From: Consotaella salsifontis
Lineage (GTDB): Bacteria > Pseudomonadota > Alphaproteobacteria > Rhizobiales > Rhizobiaceae
Assembly (NCBI RefSeq): GCF_900167365.1
Contig: NZ_FUXL01000007.1
Coordinates: 1 to 64,000 of the forward strand
Length of the DNA: 64,000 nucleotides
Reading direction: 5' to 3'
Positions 17,803-26,140 of this stretch are shown here, in pieces (position 1 is the first letter of the stretch; each line of letters opens with the position of its first letter). The position numbers and the translations under genes were made by a program. The notes under the pieces are model-generated. The model was not told where the DNA came from and ran no database searches. It worked only from the letters and a program-made list of their open reading frames with translations.

Positions 17803-19059
17803 ATGAGCAGTTTTGCGACCGGCTTTCGTCGTCTTCGTGGCTGCACGGCGCTGGCCATAGCCTTCTGCCTGTCGCTGGTCGCCTGTGCGTCCCGGCCGAC
17901 CGAAGCTTTGCTGCCGGTACCTGCAACCGTGCCAGGCGCCAGCTTAGTCGACATGCTGGTTGCGACAACGCGGGCGAAGTCGCCCGATCCCGGCATCCTG
18001 TTTTCGGGTCAGCGCGGCGCGGGCCTTTCACTCGACAACATCGTCGTTTCAATCCCGCCCGACCAGAACCGCACGATCGGCGACGTCGTCTGGCCAAAGC
18101 GCTATCCCGGCGATCCGGCGCACGAGTTCGTCACGCTGCACGTGATCCCGCTCACCGTCGATGGTGCCGAGCAGTGGTTCAACCGGGCCGCTAGCGGGAA
18201 GCGTCGGGTGTTGATCTTCGTACACGGTTTCAACAATCGCTACGAGGATGCGGTTTATCGCTTCGCTCAGATCGTTCACGATTCGGGTGCCGACGTGATT
18301 CCCGTCCTTTTCACTTGGCCGTCGGGCGGCAGCGTCTTCGACTACAACTACGACCGCGAGAGCGCCAACTACTCCCGCACCGCGCTCGAAACGATCCTGC
18401 GCGAGGCCGCCACGAGCCCACAAGTGGACAGCGTCACCGTGATGGCCCATTCGATGGGCGGCTGGCTGACGATGGAAGCACTGAGGCAACTGGCGATCCG
18501 CGACGGCCATCTGCCAGCGAAACTCCAAAACGTCATCCTCGCCTCGCCCGATCTCGACGTCGACGTCTTCGGTAAGCAACTCCAGGAAATAGACACTCAC
18601 CGCACCAGGATCACCCTATTCACCTCTACCGACGACCGCGCGCTCGGCCTTTCGCGCCGGATCGCCGGCGGCGTCGACCGCCTCGGTGCAATCAATCCTG
18701 CCCAGGAGCCGTATCGCTCGGGGTTGGAGGCAAAAGGAATTACCGTCTTGGATCTGTCGGCATTGAAAGCCGGCGACAGCGTCAATCACACCAAGTTCGC
18801 CGAAAGCCCGGAGGTCGTGCGGTTGATCGGCGACCGTCTGATCGCCGGCCAGAAGATCACCGATGCCGATATCAGCGTGGGCGAGCGGATCGAAGCGGCC
18901 ACGCTCGGGGCTGCCCAAGCGGTCGGATCGGCCGCCGGTGCCGTTGCCACGTTGCCGATCGCGGTTATCGATCCCGACGCACGACGGACTCTTCACGATC
19001 GGGTGCGAAATGTCGGCCAAAGCCTCGGCGGCACGCTGCAGACCGCCATCGGCCAGTAG
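17803..19059 (+). CDS. DUF900 alpha/beta hydrolase, predicted lipoprotein
   Basis: A 418-residue serine hydrolase of the DUF900 group. It starts with a lipoprotein signal (ALAIAFCLSLVAC, Cys near residue 28). The alpha/beta-hydrolase core follows: oxyanion region IFVHGFNNRYEDAVYRFAQ near 140-158, FTWPSGGSVFDYNYDRESA near 174-192, nucleophile elbow AHSMGG near 219-224 and a candidate catalytic His in VNHTKF near 332. The ATG at 17803 sits directly before the basic signal region; an upstream frame start adds 30 poor-quality residues. It diverges from the fasciclin gene. Together with the patatin lipoprotein it gives two envelope-anchored hydrolases in one locus; the substrate is unknown. Confidence 0.83.
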   Translation: MSSFATGFRRLRGCTALAIAFCLSLVACASRPTEALLPVPATVPGASLVDMLVATTRAKSPDPGILFSGQRGAGLSLDNIVVSIPPDQNRTIGDVVWPKRYPGDPAHEFVTLHVIPLTVDGAEQWFNRAASGKRRVLIFVHGFNNRYEDAVYRFAQIVHDSGADVIPVLFTWPSGGSVFDYNYDRESANYSRTALETILREAATSPQVDSVTVMAHSMGGWLTMEALRQLAIRDGHLPAKLQNVILASPDLDVDVFGKQLQEIDTHRTRITLFTSTDDRALGLSRRIAGGVDRLGAINPAQEPYRSGLEAKGITVLDLSALKAGDSVNHTKFAESPEVVRLIGDRLIAGQKITDADISVGERIEAATLGAAQAVGSAAGAVATLPIAVIDPDARRTLHDRVRNVGQSLGGTLQTAIGQ

Positions 19060-19145
19060 GAAGTGGAGGGCTTTCGCGCCGAGCCCCCTAAAATCCGCCG
19101 GCCGCCTCAAATGGTTCGGCAATCTCAGTGGCTGCGACCGTGACT

Positions 19146-19228
19146 GTGACCGGTCGGTCACGGCAGAGGCTCGCCATTTGGCGACCGTCCCGAAGCAGCT
19201 TGCCACGGGCCGGCTCCATGTAGATATT
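19146..19228 (+). promoter_or_regulatory. TetR-type operator and promoter before the efflux operon
   Basis: A perfect inverted repeat GTGACCG-GT-CGGTCAC lies at 19146-19161, of the GC-rich ACCGGTCGGT type often bound by TetR-family repressors. Downstream, TTGCCA (19200-19205), 17 bases and GATATT (19223-19228) resemble -35 and -10 boxes, 33 bases before the efflux gene start. The TetR gene at the end of the same operon is the obvious candidate to bind here; that link is inferred. Confidence 0.5.
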
Positions 19229-19260
19229 GTACGATGTCGTTCCTTTTTTGAGATTGCTCC

Positions 19261-20715
19261 ATGACGGAAAAGAATGCGCAGGCCGACTCCGATGCCCGCG
19301 AGGCGACGGCCGGCGACGGGAGCGACGCGAACCCGCGAGTCAAAGCCACGCATTCGAGAGAGGAGAGCACGAGACGCCGCTCCAGCACCACGACGGATGA
19401 GACGACGGGAGAGCGGCAGAACCCGCCGGACACAGAGGTTGAGGGACGGGACGGAAATGCAGAGGCCCCCCCCGCGGACGCTGACGGCTCGAGCGAAGAC
19501 CGCGACCAACCTTCCGAAAAGAATCCGAAATCGCGTCCGGAGGATGGCCGGGACGACGAGGACGCCGGAGCCGACAAGGAGACCCGGCCGACAGCCAAGA
19601 AGCGGCCCTTCTGGAAGCGGTGGTGGGTCCGCCTTCTCATCGTTCTCGCCGTCCTGGCCGTGTTGATCTTTGGCGGCTGGTGGCTCTGGCATTGGTGGAC
19701 CGTCGGCCGTTTCATCCAGTCGACCGACGACGCCTATCTGCAGGCCGACCAGGTGGCGATCGCGCCCAAGGTCAACGGCTATGTGGGCGAAGTGCCGGTC
19801 GAGGACAACCAGGTCGTCGAGGCCGGCGCCATTCTCGTGAAGATCAACGACGAGGACTACCAGGCACAGGTCAACGAGGCACAAGCGAATGTCGAGGCCT
19901 CGCAGGCGGACGTCGCCCGCGCCGAGACGGAAGAAGCCCGTCAGGCCTCCGCCGTCGATCAGGCCAAGGCTCAGTTGGCCTCGGCCAAGATTCAGGCGAC
20001 CTTCGCACAGAGCCAGGTGGACCGCTATGCGCCGCTCGTCAAGACCGGCGCGCAGCCAGAGGAGCGCCTGTCGGAACTGAAGAGCCAGCGCGATCAGTCC
20101 AACGCGCAGGTCGCGATCAACGAAGCCCAGGTGGTTTCCGCGACGAAAGCGGTCGATACGGCCAAGGCCGCGGTGGCCCAGGCGCGGGCGTCCGTCGAGC
20201 AGGCGCGGGCGCGGCTGGATTCGGCGAAGATCCAGCTGGACTCCACCGTGATCCGCAGCCCGATCGCGGGGCGGGTTGGCGACAAGACCGTTGTCATCGG
20301 CCAATTCGTCCAAGCCGGGACGCGGATGATGACCGTCGTTCCGGTCCAGGATCTCTATCTCGAAGCCAATTTCAAGGAAACGCAGATCGAATTGATGCGC
20401 GTCGGCCAGCCGGCGACCATCAAGGTCGATGCTCTCGGCTCGGAGGACATCCACGGCCACGTGCAGAGCTTCTCGCCAGGCACGGGCGCGCAGTTCGCGC
20501 TCATCCCGCCGGAAAATGCCACCGGCAACTTCACCAAGATCGTTCAGCGGGTGCCGGTGCGCATCAGCATCGAGGCCGGGCCGGAGGCGCGCAAGGTTCT
20601 CATTCCCGGTCTTTCCGTCAGTGTCGAGGTGGATACGCGCAGCGCGAGGGACGACGCCGAACGCATGGAAGAGGAAGGCGAACGGACCGAGGCCAGACAG
20701 GATGACGCTCCGTGA
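19261..20715 (+). CDS. EmrA/HlyD-type membrane fusion protein
   Basis: This periplasmic adaptor subunit of a drug exporter is 484 residues long. A very long polar, acidic cytoplasmic N-terminus (about 1-112, rich in Glu, Asp, Arg) precedes one membrane segment (about 121-143, Trp-rich). Next come the first lipoyl half (STDDAYLQADQVAIAPKVNG near 157-176), a long coiled-coil hairpin (about 195-330) and the second lipoyl half and barrel (IRSPIAGRVGDKTVVIGQ near 338-355). EmrA relatives lack such a long N-terminal tail, so this extension is unusual. Its stop overlaps the transporter start (GTGA), and an outer-membrane factor gene follows, completing a tripartite pump. Confidence 0.9.
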   Translation: MTEKNAQADSDAREATAGDGSDANPRVKATHSREESTRRRSSTTTDETTGERQNPPDTEVEGRDGNAEAPPADADGSSEDRDQPSEKNPKSRPEDGRDDEDAGADKETRPTAKKRPFWKRWWVRLLIVLAVLAVLIFGGWWLWHWWTVGRFIQSTDDAYLQADQVAIAPKVNGYVGEVPVEDNQVVEAGAILVKINDEDYQAQVNEAQANVEASQADVARAETEEARQASAVDQAKAQLASAKIQATFAQSQVDRYAPLVKTGAQPEERLSELKSQRDQSNAQVAINEAQVVSATKAVDTAKAAVAQARASVEQARARLDSAKIQLDSTVIRSPIAGRVGDKTVVIGQFVQAGTRMMTVVPVQDLYLEANFKETQIELMRVGQPATIKVDALGSEDIHGHVQSFSPGTGAQFALIPPENATGNFTKIVQRVPVRISIEAGPEARKVLIPGLSVSVEVDTRSARDDAERMEEEGERTEARQDDAP

Positions 20716-22289
20716 GCGCCGTCGCTGACCAAGGAGCAGGGAGCACCTCACCTGAGGAAGGTCGCGACAAGGCGAGCGGTGCCGCCTGGATCGCGGTGGC
20801 CGCCGGCACGATCGGCGCGCTGATGGCCACTCTCGACATCTCGATCGTCAACGCGGCTTTGCCGACCATCCAGGGCGAGATCGGCGCCACGGGGTCGGAG
20901 GGCACCTGGATCTCGACGGCCTATCTGGTCGCCGAGATCATCATGATCCCTCTGAGCGGCTGGTTCGAGCGTGTTCTCACGTTGCGCAACTTCCTGTTGA
21001 TCGTGACCGTCGCCTTCGCGGCGTTCTCGGTATTGTGCGGCATCTCGAACTCGCTGGACATGATGATCATCGGCCGCGTCGGTCAGGGCTTTACCGGCGG
21101 TGCGATGATCCCCACGGCGCTAACTATCGTGTCGACGCGCCTGCCGCCGGACCGGCGGCCGATCGGCGTTGCCCTGTTCGGCTTGACCGCCGTGCTTGGC
21201 CCGGTGCTGGGGCCGCTGATCGGCGGCTATCTCACCGAGCGGTTGAGCTGGCACTATGCCTTCTTCCTGAACGTCCCGATCGCCGGGGGCTTGGTGGTGC
21301 TGCTGCTCTTCGGGCTCGAAACCCAAAAGGCGCGCCTTCGTGATTTCCTAAATGCCGACTGGATCGGCATCGTCGGGCTGGCCCTGTTCCTGGGTTGCCT
21401 GACCGTGGTGCTCGAAGATGGGCAGCGCGAGCAATGGTTCGAGTCGCAACTCATCATCGTCCTTGCCGCCGTTTCGGCGGTGGGGCTGGCGCTGCTGGTG
21501 ATCGGCCAACTCAGCGCCGACGAGCCGGTGATCGACCTCGGCATTCTCTTCCAGCGCGGCTTCGGCAGCGTCTTCCTGCTGAGCCTCGTCACCGGGGCGG
21601 CGCTCTACGGCATTCTCTACCTCATTCCGCAGTTCTTGGCCCAGATCCCCGACTACAACGCCTATCAGTCAGGTACCATCGCCCTCATCAGCGGCGTGCC
21701 GACGCTGATGATCATGCCGCTGTTTCCCTTTCTGGTGAAAACGCTGGACGTGCGCATCGCCATCGGTTTCGGGCTGCTGATCTACGCCGTGAGCTGCTAT
21801 ATTGACACGTCCCTGACGGCCCAATCCGCCGGCTCGGACTTCTACGTGTCGCAAATGCTGCGCGGCGTCGGACAGGCCTTCGCTCTGCTCTTCCTCAACC
21901 AGGCGGCCACCAGCGCGGTGCCGAGCGAGCAGGCCGGCGACGCCTCCGGCCTTTTCAACGCCGCCCGCAATCTCGGCGGCTCCTTCGGCCTGGCGATGAT
22001 CTCGATCCTGCAGGAGCAGCGCTCGAGCTTTCACTTCAAGCGGATAGCCGAGACCGTCGACGTCAACTCGGTCCTGGTCCAGGAGAGGCTGGCGCAGATG
22101 ACCGGCGGCGACTCGCATGCGATGGGGGCCGCTCTCAGGACGCTGTTCATGACGTTCCAGCAGCAGGCGCTCGTCATGACCTTCAACGACATCTATTTCG
22201 TGTTCGCCCTGATCCTGGCGGCATCGGTTCCCCTCGTTCTGCTTCTGCGGCCTTTGCCGAAGGATCAGGGCGGCCTTTCCGTGCACTGA
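20712..22289 (+). CDS. EmrB-type MFS efflux transporter (DHA2 family)
   Basis: A 525-residue proton-driven multidrug exporter of the 14-segment DHA2 family. Early motif MATLDISIVNAALPTIQGEI near residues 37-56 and WISTAYLVAEIIMIPLSGW near 67-85 are characteristic of EmrB, as is the motif C-like LTAVLGPVLGPLIGGYLTE near 153-171. It starts with GTG at 20712, overlapping the adaptor gene by 4 bases. It would take drugs or toxic lipophilic compounds from the inner membrane and pass them via the adaptor to the NodT-like channel encoded next. Confidence 0.92.
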   Translation: MSAVADQGAGSTSPEEGRDKASGAAWIAVAAGTIGALMATLDISIVNAALPTIQGEIGATGSEGTWISTAYLVAEIIMIPLSGWFERVLTLRNFLLIVTVAFAAFSVLCGISNSLDMMIIGRVGQGFTGGAMIPTALTIVSTRLPPDRRPIGVALFGLTAVLGPVLGPLIGGYLTERLSWHYAFFLNVPIAGGLVVLLLFGLETQKARLRDFLNADWIGIVGLALFLGCLTVVLEDGQREQWFESQLIIVLAAVSAVGLALLVIGQLSADEPVIDLGILFQRGFGSVFLLSLVTGAALYGILYLIPQFLAQIPDYNAYQSGTIALISGVPTLMIMPLFPFLVKTLDVRIAIGFGLLIYAVSCYIDTSLTAQSAGSDFYVSQMLRGVGQAFALLFLNQAATSAVPSEQAGDASGLFNAARNLGGSFGLAMISILQEQRSSFHFKRIAETVDVNSVLVQERLAQMTGGDSHAMGAALRTLFMTFQQQALVMTFNDIYFVFALILAASVPLVLLLRPLPKDQGGLSVH

Positions 22290-22298
22290 GGTGGTCCC

Positions 22299-23828
22299 AT
22301 GATTGTTCGGCGTTTCGCTCCACCGCTGTTGGCCAGCGCTCTCGTCTCGGGATGCATGGTCGGGCCGGACTATCTCGGACCGCCGAACGCCGCCCCCCGT
22401 GCCAGCGCGGCGACGGCCTTCCTCCGGGCCGATCGCACGACGCCCGCCTATCACCCCGCCGACGACTGGTGGAAGGCGTTCGACGACCGCGTGCTGACTG
22501 ACCTCGTCGAGACGGCGTTCGCCAACAGTCCGTCGATCGACATGGCGCAGGCCCGCTTGCGACAGGCCAGGGCAGCCTACGCCGGCTCGCGTGCGAACCT
22601 TCGGCCGCAGGGATCGGCCTCGGCCGTCGCCGCGCAGGCGCGCCTCGGCCTCGGCGACACCGACAGCATCAATGACGGTCTGCGAAGCGCGGCATCGGCG
22701 GCCGAAGATCTGACGGGACTGCCGGTCGAGGCCCCGAGCGTCCCGAACCACGTGTCGACGGATCTCTACAATGCCGCCTTCGACGCCTCCTGGGAAATCG
22801 ACATCTTCGGCGGCAATCGGCGCGCCGCCGAACAGTCGGCGGCGCAGGCCGAGGCCGCCGAGGCGGCTTTGGCCGACGCCCAGGTCCAGCTCGCCGCCGA
22901 GACCGCGCAGGCTTATGTCAGTCTTCGCTCCTCGCAGCAGCAATTGGCGATCGCCCGCCATTCCGCGGAACTGCAGCAGACGTCGCTGAACCTGACGCGC
23001 CAGCAGGCCGAGCAAGGCACCGCCTCGGACCTCGACATCGCCAGGCTGGAAACCCAGCTCGCCACCACCAAGGCCGACGTTCCCGTCCTGGAGAGCGAGG
23101 TCGAGCAGGGTTTGAACCGGCTCGCCGTGCTGTGCGGCCTCGAACCCGGCGAACTCGACGCCAGGCTGAAGTCGCCGCGCTCAGTTCCGCGGCCGCCACA
23201 CAAAGTGGCGATCGGCGATCCGGCGGAGATGCTGCGCCGGCGGCCCGACATCCGGCAGGCCGAGCGCAAACTGGCCGCCGGCAACGCCGCGATCGGCCAG
23301 GCCGTCGCGCAATACTTTCCCAAGATCACGCTCATCGGCCTGGCGTCGTCCGGCTCCACGGACGCGGACAAGCTGTTCGACGCCGGCTCGCTCACCCTCC
23401 TCGGCGGCCCGACACTGCAATGGAACGTCCTCAGCTTCGGACGGACGGCGGCTCGCGTCGAACAGGCGCAAGCCGGATTCGACGCGGCACTGGCACAGTA
23501 CCGCCAGTCGGTGCTCTCGGCGCTGGAGGACGCCGAATCCTCCCTCTCCGAATTCCGCCACAGGCAACAAAATGTCTCCCATCTCGCCGAGGCGGATGCC
23601 GCCGCGTCGAAAGCGGCCGAGTTGATGCGACAGATGCAAGAGGCCGGCACGGTCAGCGTCATCGACGTGCTCGATGTCGAGCGCCAACGCCTGCAGGCCG
23701 AGCGCGGACTGGCCCAGGGGCAGGCGCAGCTCACCAACGCCTTCATCGCACTGGAGAAGAGCCTTGGACTGGGATGGAGGCCGCTCCTCGCGCCTCCGCC
23801 GCCGGAACCGAAGTTGGCGCTCCGGTGA
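22299..23828 (+). CDS. NodT-type outer-membrane efflux lipoprotein
   Basis: This 509-residue TolC-superfamily outer-membrane factor has a lipoprotein signal ending ALVSGC (Cys near residue 18), then MVGPDYLGP, the usual NodT/OprM opening. Two long helical repeats follow, with DLYNAAFDASWEIDIFGGNRR's core near 153-172 and RRRPDIRQAERKLAAGNA near 310-327. It starts 9 bases after the transporter gene and is the third component of the pump. It may also serve the ABC exporter downstream, which has no outer-membrane gene of its own. Confidence 0.92.
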   Translation: MIVRRFAPPLLASALVSGCMVGPDYLGPPNAAPRASAATAFLRADRTTPAYHPADDWWKAFDDRVLTDLVETAFANSPSIDMAQARLRQARAAYAGSRANLRPQGSASAVAAQARLGLGDTDSINDGLRSAASAAEDLTGLPVEAPSVPNHVSTDLYNAAFDASWEIDIFGGNRRAAEQSAAQAEAAEAALADAQVQLAAETAQAYVSLRSSQQQLAIARHSAELQQTSLNLTRQQAEQGTASDLDIARLETQLATTKADVPVLESEVEQGLNRLAVLCGLEPGELDARLKSPRSVPRPPHKVAIGDPAEMLRRRPDIRQAERKLAAGNAAIGQAVAQYFPKITLIGLASSGSTDADKLFDAGSLTLLGGPTLQWNVLSFGRTAARVEQAQAGFDAALAQYRQSVLSALEDAESSLSEFRHRQQNVSHLAEADAAASKAAELMRQMQEAGTVSVIDVLDVERQRLQAERGLAQGQAQLTNAFIALEKSLGLGWRPLLAPPPPEPKLALR

Positions 23829-23899
23829 GAAGCTCTCACATCCGCTCCAACGACCGGAAAAGGGTTGCCTGCCAGGGCTGCGACGTTCAGATTGGCGCC

Positions 23900-24592
23900 A
23901 TGGCCAAGACAGCAACAATCGCCCGACCTTCCCCGGCGCTCAGCAAACCGAGAGAAGGTCGGCGTGGCCGCCCCAAGAAGGGCACCGCGGGGCTGGTGAC
24001 CGAACAAATCGTCGCTGTCGCCACCGAGCTTTTCTTCGAGCGCGGCTTGGCGGCCACCAACATGGATGATGTGGCCGCGCGGGCGCACAGCTCGAAACGC
24101 ACCCTTTACGCGCGTTTCCCGTCCAAGGAGGCGCTGTTCGAAACCGTCATCATCAGCTTCATCCGCGAACGGCTCCAGTTCGTGCAAAGCGTTAAATCGG
24201 CTGACGAGACACCGACACAGACGCTGCTCTCTCTAGGCGAACGGTTCCTCGAGCAAGTGCTCACGCCGGAGACCGTCTCCTTATACCGTCTTCTCGTCTG
24301 CGAAAGCGACAAGTTCCCAAACCTGCCGCGCATCTTGGAAGAAGAGGGATGGGAACCGACGATTCGGCTGATCGCCGAAGTTCTCAGGCAAGATTCCGTG
24401 CTGCGGGGAGTGGATGACGACGAGATCCGTTTCCTGGCCGAAACCTTTCTGGCGCTTACCGCCGAGTCTCCTTTGCGACGCGCTTCGCTCGGTTTGCAGC
24501 CTCCTAAGATGACCGACCAGATCCGCAAGGATCTGCGCCGTGCGATCCTGATCTTCAGGAACGGCTATATCAGCCAGCGCTCTGTCTCGTGA
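23900..24592 (+). CDS. TetR/AcrR-family transcriptional regulator
   Basis: A 230-residue TetR-type regulator. A basic Arg/Lys/Pro N-tail (KPREGRRGRPKKG) precedes the helix-turn-helix at about 33-78, with TNMDDVAARAHSSKRTLYAR as the recognition part; the rest is a helical ligand domain. I chose the ATG at 23900; the same open frame extends back through the outer-membrane factor gene but has no meaning there. It is last in the efflux operon, 71 bases after the channel gene, and probably represses it through the palindrome at 19146-19161. Confidence 0.87.
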   Translation: MAKTATIARPSPALSKPREGRRGRPKKGTAGLVTEQIVAVATELFFERGLAATNMDDVAARAHSSKRTLYARFPSKEALFETVIISFIRERLQFVQSVKSADETPTQTLLSLGERFLEQVLTPETVSLYRLLVCESDKFPNLPRILEEEGWEPTIRLIAEVLRQDSVLRGVDDDEIRFLAETFLALTAESPLRRASLGLQPPKMTDQIRKDLRRAILIFRNGYISQRSVS

Positions 24593-25066
24593 TTGCGATC
24601 CGCACACCGCCGCCCCCCAAGGCGCGCAAGCGATTCGGCTCTGATACGAAATTCGGTTGATCGCTTCGCAGGTGCGGATTTCAAGATGCTCATGACGCCA
24701 TCGGCCTCCATGCGATTTCCGCGACGATCAGTCGAAAATGCGCGAGAACACGGAGGGGTCTACCGCGGCGACGCCATCTGCCATGTCACTCCGCGTGGAG
24801 GGCGCATCCGCGCAGTTTTCGTCCGGGCAAGGCGGAGGGCCTGCTTGCGTGCCGTCAGAAAAAAGGGTACCATAACGTATCTTTATCCAGGTTGGGCCGA
24901 AGGTGCCAATGCCCGTTTTGTGCAAGTCCGCCCGCTCCTGCTTCAACCATGGTCGACCGAGCGTCACTATGGCTGCGAACGGACGGGGCGAGGCCTGTCT
25001 CCGCTATCCTCGCGGCGTCACTGACCGAAGATTTGGGACACGCCACAGGTCGGGGCAGACCCGGTG
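24593..25066. other. Intergenic region before the ABC exporter operon
   Basis: These 474 bases separate the TetR gene from the HlyD gene. Short open frames here have no recognisable domain and no ribosome site. An A-rich patch with GGGTACC and CGTATC around 24860-24890 could be part of a promoter or operator, but I see no clear hexamers or terminator. Confidence 0.3.
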
Positions 25067-26140
25067 ATGAGAAAAAGGTCCCGTTCCTCGCGGGCAGTCA
25101 TCGTCGTGGCGCTCGGGGCGTTCCTCGGCTATCTGGCCTGGCTGAAGCTCCAGCCTTCGGAAGTGCCGGAATGGATCGCCGCCAGCAACGGCCGCATCGA
25201 GGCGACCGAGATCGACGTCGCCGCCAAGACGGCCGGCCGGGTCGAGGAGATCACCGTCAATGACGGCGACTTCGTCGATGCGGGCCAGGTGCTGGCCCGG
25301 CTCGACACCGAGACGTTGGACGCCCAGCGGCGCGAGGCGGCCGCCAATCTCAAGCGCGCCCGCATCGGTGTGGAGACCGCCGAGCATCAGGTTCGCCAGC
25401 AGGAGGCGCAGAAAGAGGCTGCCGACGCCCTGGTCGAGCAACGCAAGGCCGAGCTCGACTCGGCCGACAAGAGCTTCACCCGCGCCGAAGAGCTCGTGCG
25501 CAAGAACGCCGCGTCCGTCCAGCAGCTCGACAACGCCACGGCGACGCTGGCCAGCGCCAAGGCGGCGCTGGCCGCCGCCGAGGCTGAGGTCGCCGCGGCG
25601 GAGGCGGCGATCAGCACCGCCCAGTCGGGGGTCGTCTCCGCCCGCGCGGAAGTCGAGGCGGCTGAGGCCACGCTTGAGCGCATCGACGCCAGCATAGCCG
25701 ACACATCGCTGCGCGCGCCGCGAGCCGGCCGGGTGCAGTACCGGGTCGTCCAGCCGGGCGAGATCGTCGGCGCCGGCAGCGCCATCCTGAACCTCGTCGA
25801 CCTCAAGGACGTCTACATGACATTCTTCTTGCCCACCGAAGCGGCGGGCAAGGTCGCCGTCGACAGCGAGGTCCGCCTGGTGCTCGACGCCGCGCCGCAA
25901 TTCGTCGTTCCCGCCTCGGTGAGCTATGTGGCCGACGTCGCCCAGTTCACGCCGAAGACGGTGGAGACCGCCGAGGAGCGACAGAAGCTCACTTTCCGGG
26001 TCAAGGCGCGAGTGCGCCCGGAGCTGCTCCAGGAATACATCCGCTACGTCAAGACCGGCCTGCCCGGCATGGCCTACGTCAAGCTCGATCCGAGGCAGGA
26101 CTGGCCGGACGGCCTTGAGGTAAAGCTGCCCGATGGCTGA
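25067..26140 (+). CDS. HlyD/YbhG-type periplasmic adaptor protein
   Basis: A 357-residue membrane-fusion protein, the YbhG-like partner of an ABC exporter. One N-terminal membrane segment (about 10-26), lipoyl half [19 protein letters not shown] near 44-62, a long Ala/Glu-rich coiled coil (about 85-205), then [18 protein letters not shown] near 216-233 and the beta-barrel end. A GTG at 25064 directly precedes the ATG I use. It overlaps the ATPase gene by 8 bases and so forms an operon with the two ABC genes. Confidence 0.9.
   Translation: MRKRSRSSRAVIVVALGAFLGYLAWLKLQPSEVPEWIAASNGRIEATEIDVAAKTAGRVEEITVNDGDFVDAGQVLARLDTETLDAQRREAAANLKRARIGVETAEHQVRQQEAQKEAADALVEQRKAELDSADKSFTRAEELVRKNAASVQQLDNATATLASAKAALAAAEAEVAAAEAAISTAQSGVVSARAEVEAAEATLERIDASIADTSLRAPRAGRVQYRVVQPGEIVGAGSAILNLVDLKDVYMTFFLPTEAAGKVAVDSEVRLVLDAAPQFVVPASVSYVADVAQFTPKTVETAEERQKLTFRVKARVRPELLQEYIRYVKTGLPGMAYVKLDPRQDWPDGLEVKLPDG

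Noticed and set aside
24593-25024. 143-codon frame between the TetR and HlyD genes
   Set aside because: No ribosome site, Arg/His-rich composition and no resemblance to a family; it probably covers a promoter region.
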